Source of the DNA: a virus
Strand: one strand, 5' to 3'
Length of the DNA: 52,725 nucleotides
IMG/VR virus record: IMGVR_UViG_3300028556_000011
Span: 1-52,725 of that record
Below are positions 34,763 to 43,279 of this stretch, one piece after another (position 1 is the first letter of the stretch; the number at the start of each line of letters is the position of its first letter). A model generated the notes under the pieces. That model made no database searches. It was not told the DNA's origin and saw only the letters and a program-made list of their open reading frames with translations. The position numbers and the translations under genes were made by a program.

Positions 34763-34803
34763 CTACGTATATACAGAAGTACGATACGGTAATATATTGT
34801 CGT
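34753..34803. promoter_or_regulatory. TACGTA operators and rightward promoter
   Basis: An AT-rich island in a GC-rich genome. TACGTA palindromes at 34753 and 34764 are 11 bp apart (one helical turn) and overlap the leftward -35; TACG recurs at 34780 and 34785. TAATAT (34790-34795) is a rightward -10 only 10 bases before the ATG at 34805, so the mRNA may be nearly leaderless. A further TACGTAT lies at 34997 in the next gene. Confidence 0.6.
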
Positions 34804-34804
34804 T

Positions 34805-34996
34805 ATGAGTAACGACATGGAGACGGTCAGCATCAAGTTCCCCGCAGAGATGCGCGACCGGCTCAAGACACTCGCCCGCTCGAACGAGCGGACGTTCGCG
34901 GCCGAAGTTCGCGTCGCGTGCAGTCACCACCTGGAAAGCAACGGCTCGGGCGCCACCTCGCCAGAAGCGAACGCCCGAGCCGCAACGAAGCCATGA
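34805..34996 (+). CDS. Ribbon-helix-helix transcription regulator
   Basis: A 63-residue Arc/CopG-like protein: an N-terminal strand (VSIKFP), AEMRDRLKTLARSNERTFAAEVRVA for the two helices, then a short disordered tail. It binds DNA as a dimer; the tandem TACGTA sites just upstream are probable targets, giving control of both divergent operons and of itself. It is the only clear transcription regulator I see. Confidence 0.8.
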   Translation: MSNDMETVSIKFPAEMRDRLKTLARSNERTFAAEVRVACSHHLESNGSGATSPEANARAATKP

Positions 34997-35529
34997 TACG
35001 TATCCCGCTCAGACGAGTCGACGGAACGATCCGCGCATACGCGCTCATCGACGACGTAGACGCGGAGCAGGCCGACTTCCGTTGGCACCTCACCACCGGC
35101 GGCTACGTCCGCCGCCGCATACGCATTGACGGCAAGGCGGTTCTCCTCGGCCTCCATCGCGCCATCCTCGATCTGCCGCTTAGCGATCCGCGTATGCCAG
35201 ACCACATCAACGGCGACCCGCTCGACAACCGCCGAGCAAACCTTCGCGTCGCAACGAGAGCCGAAAACCAACAGAATCGGGTTGTCCATAAGACGAGCGG
35301 TAATGGGTACCGCGGCGTTCACTACCACAAGTTCTCTGGACTCTGGCAAGCGCGCGTCAAGGTGAACCGCCAATGGCACTATGCCGGCTACCACAAGACC
35401 GCCGAACTGGCGGCGGAGGCTGCGGCTGATCTCCGTCTGCGCCTTATGCCTTTTACTAATGAAGAGCGCACGCCCACCGACCACGTAGCGAACGAGACGG
35501 TGGGCGTGCTCTACGAGAAGGGAGCCTAG
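34993..35529 (+). CDS. HNH endonuclease with AP2 domain
   Basis: A 178-residue protein. DHINGDPLDNRRANLRVATRAEN is split here as DHINGDPLDNRR and NLRVATRAEN, the HNH core; GYRGVHYHKFSGLWQARV plus a helix (KTAELAAEAAADL) is the AP2-type DNA-binding domain. This is the standard mobile HNH-AP2 architecture. ATG 34993 overlaps the regulator's stop, and a TACGTAT lies in its first codons, so it may be co-regulated. Confidence 0.85.
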   Translation: MIRIPLRRVDGTIRAYALIDDVDAEQADFRWHLTTGGYVRRRIRIDGKAVLLGLHRAILDLPLSDPRMPDHINGDPLDNRRANLRVATRAENQQNRVVHKTSGNGYRGVHYHKFSGLWQARVKVNRQWHYAGYHKTAELAAEAAADLRLRLMPFTNEERTPTDHVANETVGVLYEKGA

Positions 35530-35531
35530 CA

Positions 35532-35729
35532 ATGACCGACTTCAAGATCACTCTCGTCGTGCGAGACGTGACCTACGGCGACATCGCCGACATCCTCGAT
35601 GACCTCGAGGCCCACGGCGAAGAGTTCGACGTAGCAAAGGGAGAGTTCATCCTCTCCTGCTCCGAGGGTGACTACGACCGCAACTCCTGGTTCTCCTCGG
35701 AAGCGTTCGAGGAGGCGAGGAGCGAATGA
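35532..35729 (+). CDS. Small acidic protein (65 aa)
   Basis: AAGGGAGC before ATG 35532. Beta-alpha start (FKITLVVRDVTYGDIADILDD) and an acidic end. No family recognised; coupled to the next gene. Confidence 0.55.
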   Translation: MTDFKITLVVRDVTYGDIADILDDLEAHGEEFDVAKGEFILSCSEGDYDRNSWFSSEAFEEARSE

Positions 35730-35917
35730 GCACCCGCTGCCCGTACCAGATCCGGCAGACCGGCGACAGCTACCACGTCATCCGGCCCGTCGCGAATCCC
35801 CGCCCCGGCGGCCAAAGATTCTTCACCGTCGACGGCCCGTTCAACACCCGCTACGAAGCCGAGACCGCTGCTCTGCGGAAATGGTCGGGGAAGAAGTACC
35901 AGGGGGTGGCGGCATGA
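35726..35917 (+). CDS. Hypothetical protein (63 aa)
   Basis: ATG overlaps upstream TGA. YQIRQTGDSYHVIRPV and FFTVDGPFNTRYEAETAAL suggest a small beta-beta-alpha fold like many early phage proteins. No family recognised. Confidence 0.55.
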   Translation: MSTRCPYQIRQTGDSYHVIRPVANPRPGGQRFFTVDGPFNTRYEAETAALRKWSGKKYQGVAA

Positions 35918-36123
35918 ACTCCGTCCGTAAGCGCTTCACGTTCAGCGACGAAGGCCGCAAGTTGGCCCGTAGGCTTTGGCACGGGAACCTGAACGACATT
36001 CCCGTGGGCCTCGCCTACGACTTCGAGTTGCGCTACATCATCGAGAACAACCGCGCCGATGGTTTCCGTGGATCGAGTGCGCGCGTCGCCGCTGCCAAGG
36101 CCGAGTTGGCGGTCCGGGCATGA
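35914..36123 (+). CDS. Hypothetical protein (69 aa)
   Basis: ATG overlaps the previous stop. Basic start (VRKRFTFSDEGRKLARRLWHG) then helical. Directly before RecT and coupled to it. No family recognised. Confidence 0.55.
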   Translation: MNSVRKRFTFSDEGRKLARRLWHGNLNDIPVGLAYDFELRYIIENNRADGFRGSSARVAAAKAELAVRA

Positions 36124-37241
36124 GCGAGATCGCAACCCAGCCACCCGCCGTCCTCACCGAGATCCGCGGCGACGCCTTCAAGGCTCAGCTCGCCGCCGCG
36201 CTCCCCGAAGGAATCACCGCCGAAAGGTTCGCCCGGATCACCGTCACCGCACTCATGGAAGACGCCGCGAAGCAGCGCGACCCGAGCAAGCAGCTGATCG
36301 CGTGCGACCGCGCGAGCCTCTACCAGGCGATCATCAAGTGCGCACAGGACGGACTCAATCCGGACGGCCGCGAAGCCGCTTTGGTCAAGCGCGGCCAGAT
36401 CGTCGTCTACCAGCCGATGATCGGCGGGCTCCGGAAGATCGCCGCCCGCTACGGCTGGACGATCCGCTCCGCCGCCGTCCGCGAACGCGACGAGTTCGAC
36501 TTCACCGACGAGCCGCCGTCCCTCTACCACAAGGTTCACACCGGCCCGGAGCCGCGCGGCGAGCTCGTCTACGCCTACGCCGTCGCCCGCCACCGCGACG
36601 GCCGCCGCGAGCAGCGCGTCATGACCCGCGACGAGGTGCTCAAGCGGGCGAAGAGCGCGACGACCGCACAGGTATGGGACGCCTGGCCCGACGAGATGTG
36701 GTCGAAGACCCCGGCGCGCGACCTCTTCCAGGAGCTGCCGCTCGACCTCGAAGTCTCCGAGCGGCTTCGCGAGGCGCTCGCGGACGTCACCCCGGCCGAG
36801 GCGCTCTACGGCCCGCAGGATCATCCCGAGCTCTCGGCGACCCCCCCGGACGTCGAGACAGGCGCGGGCGAGGCATCCCCCGGAACCTCAGCCTCGCCCG
36901 CGCCGGCTCCCCTCGACGACGAGCCCGAACCGTCGCCCGAGCCGGTACAGGAGACCATCGAGGCGCCGACCGTGACCGGCGACGAAGCCGACGTCGCGGC
37001 GCTCGCCACCCAGGCCGCTAACTACGTCCCGCCGAACGGGAAATACGGGCCCGACGGGCAGCACGGCCCGAAGACGCTCGCGGGGATCCTCGCCCTCGGC
37101 GACGACGGCGAACGCTGGATCAAATGGGCGCTCTCGAAGATCAGCGAGCCGCCCGAGTATGCCGCCGCGGTGTGGTCGTTCGCGCGTGTTCATGCGGTCG
37201 CCGCCTACCAGGAAGCCGCCGCGAGAAAGGAACTGGCATGA
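36120..37241 (+). CDS. recT: RecT-family single-strand annealing protein
   Basis: A 373-residue protein. The RecT core (about 1-235) shows LYQAIIKCAQDGLNPDG, KRGQIVVYQPMIGGLRKIA, RELVYAYAVAR-like ELVYAYAVARHRDG and WPDEMWSKTPARDLF. It anneals complementary strands during recombination or replication. Residues about 240-310 are an acidic Pro/Glu linker, and the last 60 form an extra helical domain not present in minimal RecT. Partners nearby are SbcD/SbcC-like proteins rather than a RecE or YqaJ nuclease. Confidence 0.85.
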   Translation: MSEIATQPPAVLTEIRGDAFKAQLAAALPEGITAERFARITVTALMEDAAKQRDPSKQLIACDRASLYQAIIKCAQDGLNPDGREAALVKRGQIVVYQPMIGGLRKIAARYGWTIRSAAVRERDEFDFTDEPPSLYHKVHTGPEPRGELVYAYAVARHRDGRREQRVMTRDEVLKRAKSATTAQVWDAWPDEMWSKTPARDLFQELPLDLEVSERLREALADVTPAEALYGPQDHPELSATPPDVETGAGEASPGTSASPAPAPLDDEPEPSPEPVQETIEAPTVTGDEADVAALATQAANYVPPNGKYGPDGQHGPKTLAGILALGDDGERWIKWALSKISEPPEYAAAVWSFARVHAVAAYQEAAARKELA

Positions 37242-37456
37242 GCGAGCACGAAGCCGAGAGCGCACAGATCGAGCAGCGCTCAAAGTTCAAGGTCACCCGC
37301 AACGCGAAGGGCGACCCCCAGTGGGAGATCGGGATCGTCGAAGGCACTACCGACGAGACGCTGAACACGATGCGCCGCCAGGCTGTCGAGCAGTACAAGG
37401 CGCTCGAGCAGGAGCTCGGCGTCGCCCTCCGGGCGTCCGTCGGGCGGGTGGCGTGA
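37238..37456 (+). CDS. Hypothetical protein (72 aa)
   Basis: ATG overlaps the RecT stop. Charged; QWEIGIVEGTTDETLNTM and a C-terminal helix (AVEQYKALEQELG). It may assist recombination given its place between RecT and SbcD; no family recognised. Confidence 0.55.
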   Translation: MSEHEAESAQIEQRSKFKVTRNAKGDPQWEIGIVEGTTDETLNTMRRQAVEQYKALEQELGVALRASVGRVA

Positions 37457-37605
37457 TGCTCGGCGAGCCGTGGTTCTACTGGGCGATCTTCGCCGTCGCG
37501 ATCCTCCTCTGGGTCGCGGTACCGATCGTCGACCGCTGGGAACGGCGGCAAGACCGCCGCGACCAGGAGACGTGGGAGCGGATCCGCTCCGGGTTGCGGC
37601 CATGA
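37456..37605 (+). CDS. Small membrane-anchored protein (49 aa)
   Basis: ATG 37456 shares a base with the upstream stop. One hydrophobic helix (FYWAIFAVAILLWVAVPIV), then a highly charged tail (WERRQDRRDQETWERIR). Role unknown. Confidence 0.5.
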   Translation: MLGEPWFYWAIFAVAILLWVAVPIVDRWERRQDRRDQETWERIRSGLRP

Positions 37606-39128
37606 AGATCCTCGCGTTCAGCGACCTGCATCTGGGCGCCGGCCAGGATCACCGAGCCGACGCGCTCGCCGACCAGTCCCGCGTCCTCGAGCAGATCGCT
37701 GCGCTCGCCTACGAGCGGAACGTCGACTTGATCCTGAACGCCGGCGACACGTTCCACCGTGCGAAGCCCGCCCCGGCGGAGCTCCATGTCTTCAAGCGGT
37801 TCTGCGTGGCGCTCGCGGCGCTCGGGATCCCGATGGTGGCGATCGGCGGGAACGGGATGCATGACGCGGCTCCGGGGCAGAAGAGCGCGCTCGAGCTGTT
37901 CGAGTCGCCGCTGGTGCGCGTCAGCCGCACGCCCGAGATGATCGCTTTCCCTAGCGGAGGACCTAACCAGCTGGGCGTGGCGGTCTGCACGCTCCCGGCA
38001 GCCGCGCTCGGCCATCTCGCCGCAGCCGGGAACGGCGTGCCACGGGCCGATCTGGCGGAGCGGGCGGTCGATCTGCTGCTCGGCTGCGCCCGGCAGCTGT
38101 ACGCAGACGCGCCCGACGACCAGCCACGCATCCTCTTGGCCCATCAGATGGTCAGCGGTGCGTCGCTGCCGACTGGTTTGCCGGTGGAGCAGGTCGGCTC
38201 GGTGGTGCTGCCGCTGTGGGCGCTCGAGGAGCAAGGCTGGGACGCGATCGTGCTCGGCGATATCCACAAGGCGCAGGCGCTCGCCGAGAGTGAGGACGAC
38301 TACCATGCGCCGATCTTCTATTGCGGCTCACCGATGACGCACGACTTCGGTGAAGCCGACGTTCCGCACGGATGCTGGCTGCTCGAAACGTCCTACGACC
38401 GGGATGAGCAGCTATCCATCCGGTCGAGTTTTCAGGTGCTCTCCGGTCGCCGCTTCGTCACAGTCGACGTCGACCTCACGCAATATTCGTCGGTCAAAGG
38501 TGCTGCAAGCCATACCCAGGAAGAGGGGCCTCGCTCGCCTACGCCTGGGGAGGTACGGCCGACGCTAGAGGCTCCGGGCATGAGGGCACCTAACCCGGAG
38601 TCCAACCGCGAGCGTAGCGGGGAGGGAGCGGAACACGGCCGCGCGGCCTTCGGGAACCAGCATCCCGACTTCCTCCTCGCTCGCGGCCTCGAGGAGTACC
38701 CACCGGAATCTGAACTCCGCGCAGCGAGTACGAAACGCCTCTTCGAGCCACTTCAAGACAAGCTCGATGAGTTGAAAGAACGGATCCTTTCCGGCATCGA
38801 CGAAACTGACCTGATCGCCGCTGCCATCGCGGCAAAGTTTCCGCTCACCGACGCCGTCGTCCGCGTTCGCTACCGCGCGACCGAGGAGCAGCACCGCCGC
38901 GTCGACCACGCCGCTTTGCAACGCCTCGTCATGGACGCCGGCGCGCACCGCCTCTACGGAGGCGTATCGTGGGAGCCGGTGCGGGAGACGCGGACGCGGG
39001 CCGCCGGGCTCGACGAGAGCCTGCCGCCGCTCGCCGCGGTCGATCTGTGGCTGGCCGCGAACACGGTGGATGACGGGCAGGCGGCGGCTTTGCGGGCGCT
39101 GCTCGGCGGATGGCTGGAGACGGTATGA
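37602..39128 (+). CDS. sbcD: SbcD/Mre11-like nuclease subunit
   Basis: A 508-residue metallophosphoesterase. Motifs: SDLHLG (7-12), GDTFH (48-52), GGNGMHD (82-88), LLAHQMVSGA and LGDIHKAQ. It pairs with the SbcC-like gene downstream to process DNA ends. Two motifs differ from the usual forms: GNHD is GN-GM-HD (two extra residues) and GHIH is GDIH. Around residues 300-370 is a polar, low-complexity insert (Pro/Glu/Arg/Ser) before the capping domain. ATG overlaps the upstream stop. Confidence 0.8.
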   Translation: MKILAFSDLHLGAGQDHRADALADQSRVLEQIAALAYERNVDLILNAGDTFHRAKPAPAELHVFKRFCVALAALGIPMVAIGGNGMHDAAPGQKSALELFESPLVRVSRTPEMIAFPSGGPNQLGVAVCTLPAAALGHLAAAGNGVPRADLAERAVDLLLGCARQLYADAPDDQPRILLAHQMVSGASLPTGLPVEQVGSVVLPLWALEEQGWDAIVLGDIHKAQALAESEDDYHAPIFYCGSPMTHDFGEADVPHGCWLLETSYDRDEQLSIRSSFQVLSGRRFVTVDVDLTQYSSVKGAASHTQEEGPRSPTPGEVRPTLEAPGMRAPNPESNRERSGEGAEHGRAAFGNQHPDFLLARGLEEYPPESELRAASTKRLFEPLQDKLDELKERILSGIDETDLIAAAIAAKFPLTDAVVRVRYRATEEQHRRVDHAALQRLVMDAGAHRLYGGVSWEPVRETRTRAAGLDESLPPLAAVDLWLAANTVDDGQAAALRALLGGWLETV

Positions 39129-40030
39129 CTTCCCCTCGCGAATCGCTGCCCGCAGCCCTGTACGGGCGCGACGCGCTCGGCGTTGAAGTGCCCGAGTGGC
39201 TGCCGGTGAGCGTGTCTGACTGGCGGCTCCGACGGCTCCGCGACGATCACTACTCGGGTGGGGTTGGCGGCAAGACCGCCGGTCGCCCAGGGCGCAGGAT
39301 CGCGTTCGTGACGTTCGAGGGCACCGCTGGATGGATCAGCGGTCACCAGGGCGTCGTGGATCACGACTTCGGCGACGCCTTCGAATGCACGCTGTTCCGC
39401 AAGGAGTGTGCAGGGCTGTCCTCCCCGATGATCGAGGACGCGATCTGGCGAACCGAAGCGCGGTGGGGAGCTCCGCCGCCGGGTGGCTGGCTCACATTCA
39501 TCGATGCCGACAAGGTCAAGTCGCCAAACCCGGGCTACTCGTTCAAATGCGCTGGATTCGTCTACGTCGGTAAGAGCAAAGATCGCGGCTTGACGGTACT
39601 TCGGCGTGGCGGCTCAGCAACGATCAGGCTGGCCGACCGCCTCCGTCTCGAAGAGCAGCGACTCTCCGGGCGTGGTTGGCAGCCGCGAGTCAGCCACGGT
39701 CTACCGCTCTTCGGTGACCGCCAAGCAAAGGTCGTTCACCACGAGGGATGGGCTGAGATTGTCCCACCGCATGAAGCCGGGTGGCTCGACCCGCCGATGC
39801 AGGAATGGCTCGCGCTTCCGGTTGGTGACGCCTGTCCGGCCTGCGGCTCGACTCATTGGGGAACGCTCAACGCTCGCGGCTACTTCTGCGTTCGGCAGTG
39901 CCACGACGAACATGCCACTGGCTGCCGTTCCACGTTCCGGGGCGAGGTAACCCCTCACACGATCGAGAGCGTTGTATCTGCGCTAGTCGGTACTCCGAGA
40001 AGGTTCGCTACGGGTGCGCCCCGTGCCTGA
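39125..40030 (+). CDS. Mom-like DNA-modification acyltransferase with zinc finger
   Basis: A 306-residue protein. After the RES module (MTSPRESLPAAL), residues 40-170 resemble Mom/GNAT-like phage proteins: RRLRDDHYSGG, RIAFVTFEG, FECTLFRKECAGLSSPMI, WGAPPPGGWLTFIDADKV and FKCAGFVYVGKSK. Mom of phage Mu adds a carbamoylmethyl group to adenine and blocks restriction. A C-terminal zinc-finger-like part (CPACGSTHWGTL, CVRQCHDEHATGC) could contact DNA. The call rests on motif similarity only. It is the body of cassette B. Confidence 0.55.
   Translation: MTSPRESLPAALYGRDALGVEVPEWLPVSVSDWRLRRLRDDHYSGGVGGKTAGRPGRRIAFVTFEGTAGWISGHQGVVDHDFGDAFECTLFRKECAGLSSPMIEDAIWRTEARWGAPPPGGWLTFIDADKVKSPNPGYSFKCAGFVYVGKSKDRGLTVLRRGGSATIRLADRLRLEEQRLSGRGWQPRVSHGLPLFGDRQAKVVHHEGWAEIVPPHEAGWLDPPMQEWLALPVGDACPACGSTHWGTLNARGYFCVRQCHDEHATGCRSTFRGEVTPHTIESVVSALVGTPRRFATGAPRA
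39137..39148 (+). repeat. Left-edge repeat (RES box), copy 3
   Basis: CGCGAATCGCTG, 12 bases after the ATG at 39125; identical to copies at 3574 and 42331. Confidence 0.75.
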
Positions 40031-40079
40031 CTTCTCCCGCCGAACCACGCTTCGCGGCCCGAAGAGCGAGAGCGAATGA
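40023..40079 (+). CDS. 18-aa coupled mini-ORF, cassette right edge
   Basis: GTG 40023 lies before the Mom-like stop (40028-40030), and the TGA 40077-40079 overlaps the SbcC ATG at 40076. It encodes VPDFSRRTTLRGPKSESE, close to the 4570 peptide. It may couple translation of SbcC to the cassette, or be the remnant of a former gene. Confidence 0.45.
   Translation: MPDFSRRTTLRGPKSESE
40045..40064 (+). repeat. Right-edge repeat (TLRGPK box), copy 2
   Basis: CCACGCTTCGCGGCCCGAAG; exact 20-base match to 43248-43267. CTTCG and CGAAG can pair. Confidence 0.85.
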
Positions 40080-42310
40080 ACCCGCTCCGCCTCACCGCAA
40101 CGAACCTCCGCACCTTCCCCGCCGTCGACTGGCAGATCCCCGAAGGCATCACCGCCATCATCGGACCTAACGGCGCCGGGAAATCCACGCTACTCGGCGC
40201 GGTCGAGCTCGCCCTGTTCGCGGACGGTGCCCGCGACCTCGCACCGGCGCTCGGCCCGTTCGCCGCGAGCCTCGAGATCACGCTGGAGTTCGAGCACGCC
40301 GGCGAGATGCTGCGTGTAAGGCGCACGTACTCAGGATCTGGGCGCGGGAAGGCAACGCTCGATTTCGAGCAGCGCCATGAGTACCTGCCGAAGCACGAAG
40401 GCGACACGGGATTCTACGATTGGCATCCGCTTACGCGAGAAAGCGCATCGGCAACGCAGACCTTCCTCGAGGACACGCTCGGGCTAAGCCGCCAGACGTT
40501 CGGCGCGAGCGCCTACATTGCGCAGGGCAATTCGGCAGCTTTCTGCGAAGCCGCCCCAGCCGAACGGAAGAGCATCTTGGGCGCGATCCTCGACCCGGCG
40601 CAGATCTGGCCGCGACTCGCTAACAAGGCGCTCGCCGAAAGGAAGATCGCCGAGACGGAACTCCAGGTCGCGCAGACGAAAGCCGCCGACCGCGAACCGA
40701 TCGCCGCCCAGGCCGACGACCTCGACCGCGCCGCCGCGCAGGCGGGCGTCACCGTCGGCGTAGCCGAAGCAGCCCACACGGAAGCCGCGGAGGCGCTCGG
40801 GCACGCGCAGGCGGCGCGGGTAGGTAACGAAGCCGCCGCCGAACGATGGCGATCCGCCGAACAGGCAGAACGGTCGGCGAAGGGAGCGGTAGATGCCGCG
40901 CAGAAACGTCTTGCGGACGCGCAAGCCGACGCTGACCAGCTACCTCATGCGCAGGCGGCGCTCGCCGAGCTCGACCGGCAAGCCGCCGAGATCCCGGCTC
41001 TCCAGCGGAAAGCCGAAGAGGCACGCACGGCGGAACTACGGGCGCAGGCCGCCCGGCAGCAGAAAGCGGATGCGCACGCCGCCGTTGCGCGCCAGGACGC
41101 CCTGGTCGCCGACCTCTCCCGCGAAGCCGCGCTGCTTCGCACACGCGCCGCCGCCGCGCAGGACAAGCTGAACCACCTCGCCGGCGCCGAGGCAGGGGCG
41201 GAGCGCTGCGACCGCTGCGAGCAAATCCTCGGCGCCGAAGCGCTCGCCGCCGCCGAACGGAGCCTCGCCGCGGAGGCGGAGCAACTACGCGGAGAGCGCG
41301 AGGCGAAAGAGGCGTCAGTCGACGAGGCTCAGCGGCTCCGGGCGAAACTCGCCGAAGACGCCGTCGCGATCGAAGTGCCCGTCCTGGCGCCGGACGACTC
41401 GGCGGAGCGCCTCGAACAGGCCCGCCGCGCCGCGCAGGAACGCGCAGGACTCGCCGTCCGCCTCCAAGCCTACGAAGCAGCCGACCAGCAGCTCCCCGCG
41501 CTCTCGCAGGCGCACATCGCCGCCGAGCGCGACCTCCTGACCGCGCACGCCGCCGCGAACCGGTCCCGCGACGCGATGGCCGACCCCGCCGTGCTCGAGC
41601 AGGCCGTCGCAGCCGCCAGCTTCACCGCTTCCAACCGCCGCGTCGACGCCGAAGAAGCCCGCGCCAACCTGATCCGCGCGCAGGAAGCGCTCGCACGGGC
41701 CCGCGACGCCCAAACCGAGCTGAACCAGCTACGGGAACGCGCCGCCGAGCTGAACGCGCTGCTCGCCCTGCTCCGCCTCGCCGAACGCGCCACCGGCCGC
41801 GACGGCATCCCCGCCCTGATCGCCGAGAACACCTGCGGGATCATCGAAGCCGAAGCGAACCGCGTCCTCGAACAGCTCCCGACCGCGAGCGGCACTACGT
41901 TCCGGGTCGAGCTCCGCACGCAGCGCGCCCTCAAGACCGACGCGGCGGCGCTACGGGAGACGCTCGACATCCTCGTCTCGGATCGGCAGACGACGCGGGA
42001 GTTCCTGACGTTCAGCGGCGGCGAACAGTTCCGGGTCTCGTTCGCTCTCCGCTGGGCGCTCGCCCGGCTGCTCGCGGGCCGCCGCGGTGCGGAGTCGCGG
42101 CTGCTGGTCGTCGACGAGCCGGACGGTTTGGACGCGGGCGGGATGGACGGGCTCGCGGCGGTGCTCCGGGAGGGCGCCGTCGGGTTCGACCGGGTGCTGC
42201 TTGTGTCGCATAACCCGCTGCTGGCGTCGGCGTTTCCGCAGGTGGCGGAGGTGGCGTCTGATGGTGAGGCGTCGTGGCTGGTCGGCGATCGGGAAGGGGT
42301 GACGGTATGA
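40076..42310 (+). CDS. sbcC: SbcC/Rad50-like ATPase
   Basis: A 744-residue SMC-type ATPase. Walker A GPNGAGKST (30-38), a long Ala/Glu/Arg coiled coil, a zinc hook CDRC (378-381), a second coiled coil, signature FSGGEQFR (from 646), Walker B LLVVDEP (676-682) and SHN (H-loop). With the SbcD-like protein it would open and trim DNA ends; the coiled coils are short for the family. The upstream mini-ORF overlaps its ATG. Confidence 0.9.
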   Translation: MNPLRLTATNLRTFPAVDWQIPEGITAIIGPNGAGKSTLLGAVELALFADGARDLAPALGPFAASLEITLEFEHAGEMLRVRRTYSGSGRGKATLDFEQRHEYLPKHEGDTGFYDWHPLTRESASATQTFLEDTLGLSRQTFGASAYIAQGNSAAFCEAAPAERKSILGAILDPAQIWPRLANKALAERKIAETELQVAQTKAADREPIAAQADDLDRAAAQAGVTVGVAEAAHTEAAEALGHAQAARVGNEAAAERWRSAEQAERSAKGAVDAAQKRLADAQADADQLPHAQAALAELDRQAAEIPALQRKAEEARTAELRAQAARQQKADAHAAVARQDALVADLSREAALLRTRAAAAQDKLNHLAGAEAGAERCDRCEQILGAEALAAAERSLAAEAEQLRGEREAKEASVDEAQRLRAKLAEDAVAIEVPVLAPDDSAERLEQARRAAQERAGLAVRLQAYEAADQQLPALSQAHIAAERDLLTAHAAANRSRDAMADPAVLEQAVAAASFTASNRRVDAEEARANLIRAQEALARARDAQTELNQLRERAAELNALLALLRLAERATGRDGIPALIAENTCGIIEAEANRVLEQLPTASGTTFRVELRTQRALKTDAAALRETLDILVSDRQTTREFLTFSGGEQFRVSFALRWALARLLAGRRGAESRLLVVDEPDGLDAGGMDGLAAVLREGAVGFDRVLLVSHNPLLASAFPQVAEVASDGEASWLVGDREGVTV

Positions 42311-42690
42311 CGGACGAAACAACTACGGCGCGCGAATCGCTGGTTGCAGCCCGGAAACTGCGCTCGTGCGACCGGGTGATCCTCGACGCGCTCCTGGACG
42401 GCTCGGCCACGGCACGCGAGATTTCGGAGCGCGTCCTGATGCGCTCCAAAGAGGAGTGGGCGGCACGGCACGACTACTTCTTCGAGTGGGACACCGACGA
42501 GGAGCCTCTCGGCGCGGCCCTGCTCGCGCACAGCGAGGCCCGGAAGGCCGGATGGGTGCTGATGACCTGGGAGATCGACGGCCGCCTGCGGGCGCTTAGA
42601 GAAGCGCGGAGCGGTCGAGCGGCTACAGATCGCCGGAACGCGCCCGATGCTCTGGAGCCGTCGTGTCTGAGTCGCTGTTCGGTTCCCTGA
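42307..42690 (+). CDS. Winged-helix-like protein starting with the RES module
   Basis: ATG overlaps the SbcC stop. The start, MTDETTTARESLVAA, carries the RES module; DRVILDALLDGSATAREISERV resembles a winged-helix recognition unit and is followed by a Trp-rich beta part. The last 28 bases overlap the next gene. Left member of cassette C. Confidence 0.55.
   Translation: MTDETTTARESLVAARKLRSCDRVILDALLDGSATAREISERVLMRSKEEWAARHDYFFEWDTDEEPLGAALLAHSEARKAGWVLMTWEIDGRLRALREARSGRAATDRRNAPDALEPSCLSRCSVP
42331..42342 (+). repeat. Left-edge repeat (RES box), copy 4
   Basis: CGCGAATCGCTG, 24 bases after the ATG at 42307. Confidence 0.75.
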
Positions 42691-43073
42691 GAGAGCGCGC
42701 CGTGAAGGAGCCGCTCGGCGTGGACATATCCGACTACTCGGACGAGTACTGCGCGGGCTTCCTCGCCGGTCAGGTGAACGCCCTGGACGAGGCAGATCGC
42801 GTCTACGAGGACGTGCGGATGGAGGCGATTGCGGATGCGGTCATGGCCGCGTTCCCCGACTCCGATCCTGATGGATACGACGCAGCCGACCTGATCAAGC
42901 GGAACGTCGAGCAGGCGTTGGTACTCCGCGAGGCGCTGAGGCGCTGCGAGAACGACTGGACGTTCATCTTCAACCTCGCTCCTGGGCTGCCCGCCGAGAT
43001 CGAGACAGTGCTCCACGTGCTCGCAGAAGTGAACCTCCGCACCGTCCGTGAGGCGCTTGGAGAGCCGACGTGA
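42663..43073 (+). CDS. Hypothetical acidic protein (136 aa)
   Basis: GTG 42663 lies inside the end of the upstream gene. Acidic and helical, with YSDEYCAGFLAGQVNALDEAD and a C-terminal helix. No family recognised; central member of cassette C. Confidence 0.55.
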   Translation: MSESLFGSLRERAVKEPLGVDISDYSDEYCAGFLAGQVNALDEADRVYEDVRMEAIADAVMAAFPDSDPDGYDAADLIKRNVEQALVLREALRRCENDWTFIFNLAPGLPAEIETVLHVLAEVNLRTVREALGEPT

Positions 43074-43279
43074 AGGCAGACGAAGCCGCGCACGCTGATC
43101 CGCAGTTCGCGAAGCTAGGGGATCACGCTGGAGGAAGTGGTCAAGTCGGGCAAGCGACCTCTGCCGACACAACCATCGACGGAACGACCGTCGCCTCTAA
43201 TCCGTCGGACTCCGGCGCTCCTAGCTTCGCCAACAGCGGGCTGCCAGCCACGCTTCGCGGCCCGAAGGCGCCCGCATGA
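43070..43279 (+). CDS. Ser/Gly-rich small protein ending in the TLRGPK module
   Basis: GTG overlaps the upstream stop. The first 50 residues are Ser/Gly/Ala/Thr-rich and probably disordered; the end FANSGLPATLRGPKAPA carries the right-edge module in the same reading frame as the 4570 and 40023 mini-ORFs. Its stop overlaps the next ATG. Confidence 0.5.
   Translation: MKADEAAHADPQFAKLGDHAGGSGQVGQATSADTTIDGTTVASNPSDSGAPSFANSGLPATLRGPKAPA
43248..43267 (+). repeat. Right-edge repeat (TLRGPK box), copy 3
   Basis: CCACGCTTCGCGGCCCGAAG, identical to 40045-40064, ending 8 bases before the ATG at 43276. Confidence 0.85.

Noticed and set aside
34805-34996. Antitoxin of a toxin-antitoxin pair
   Set aside because: The next gene is an HNH-AP2 nuclease, not a toxin family, and the operators point to a regulator.
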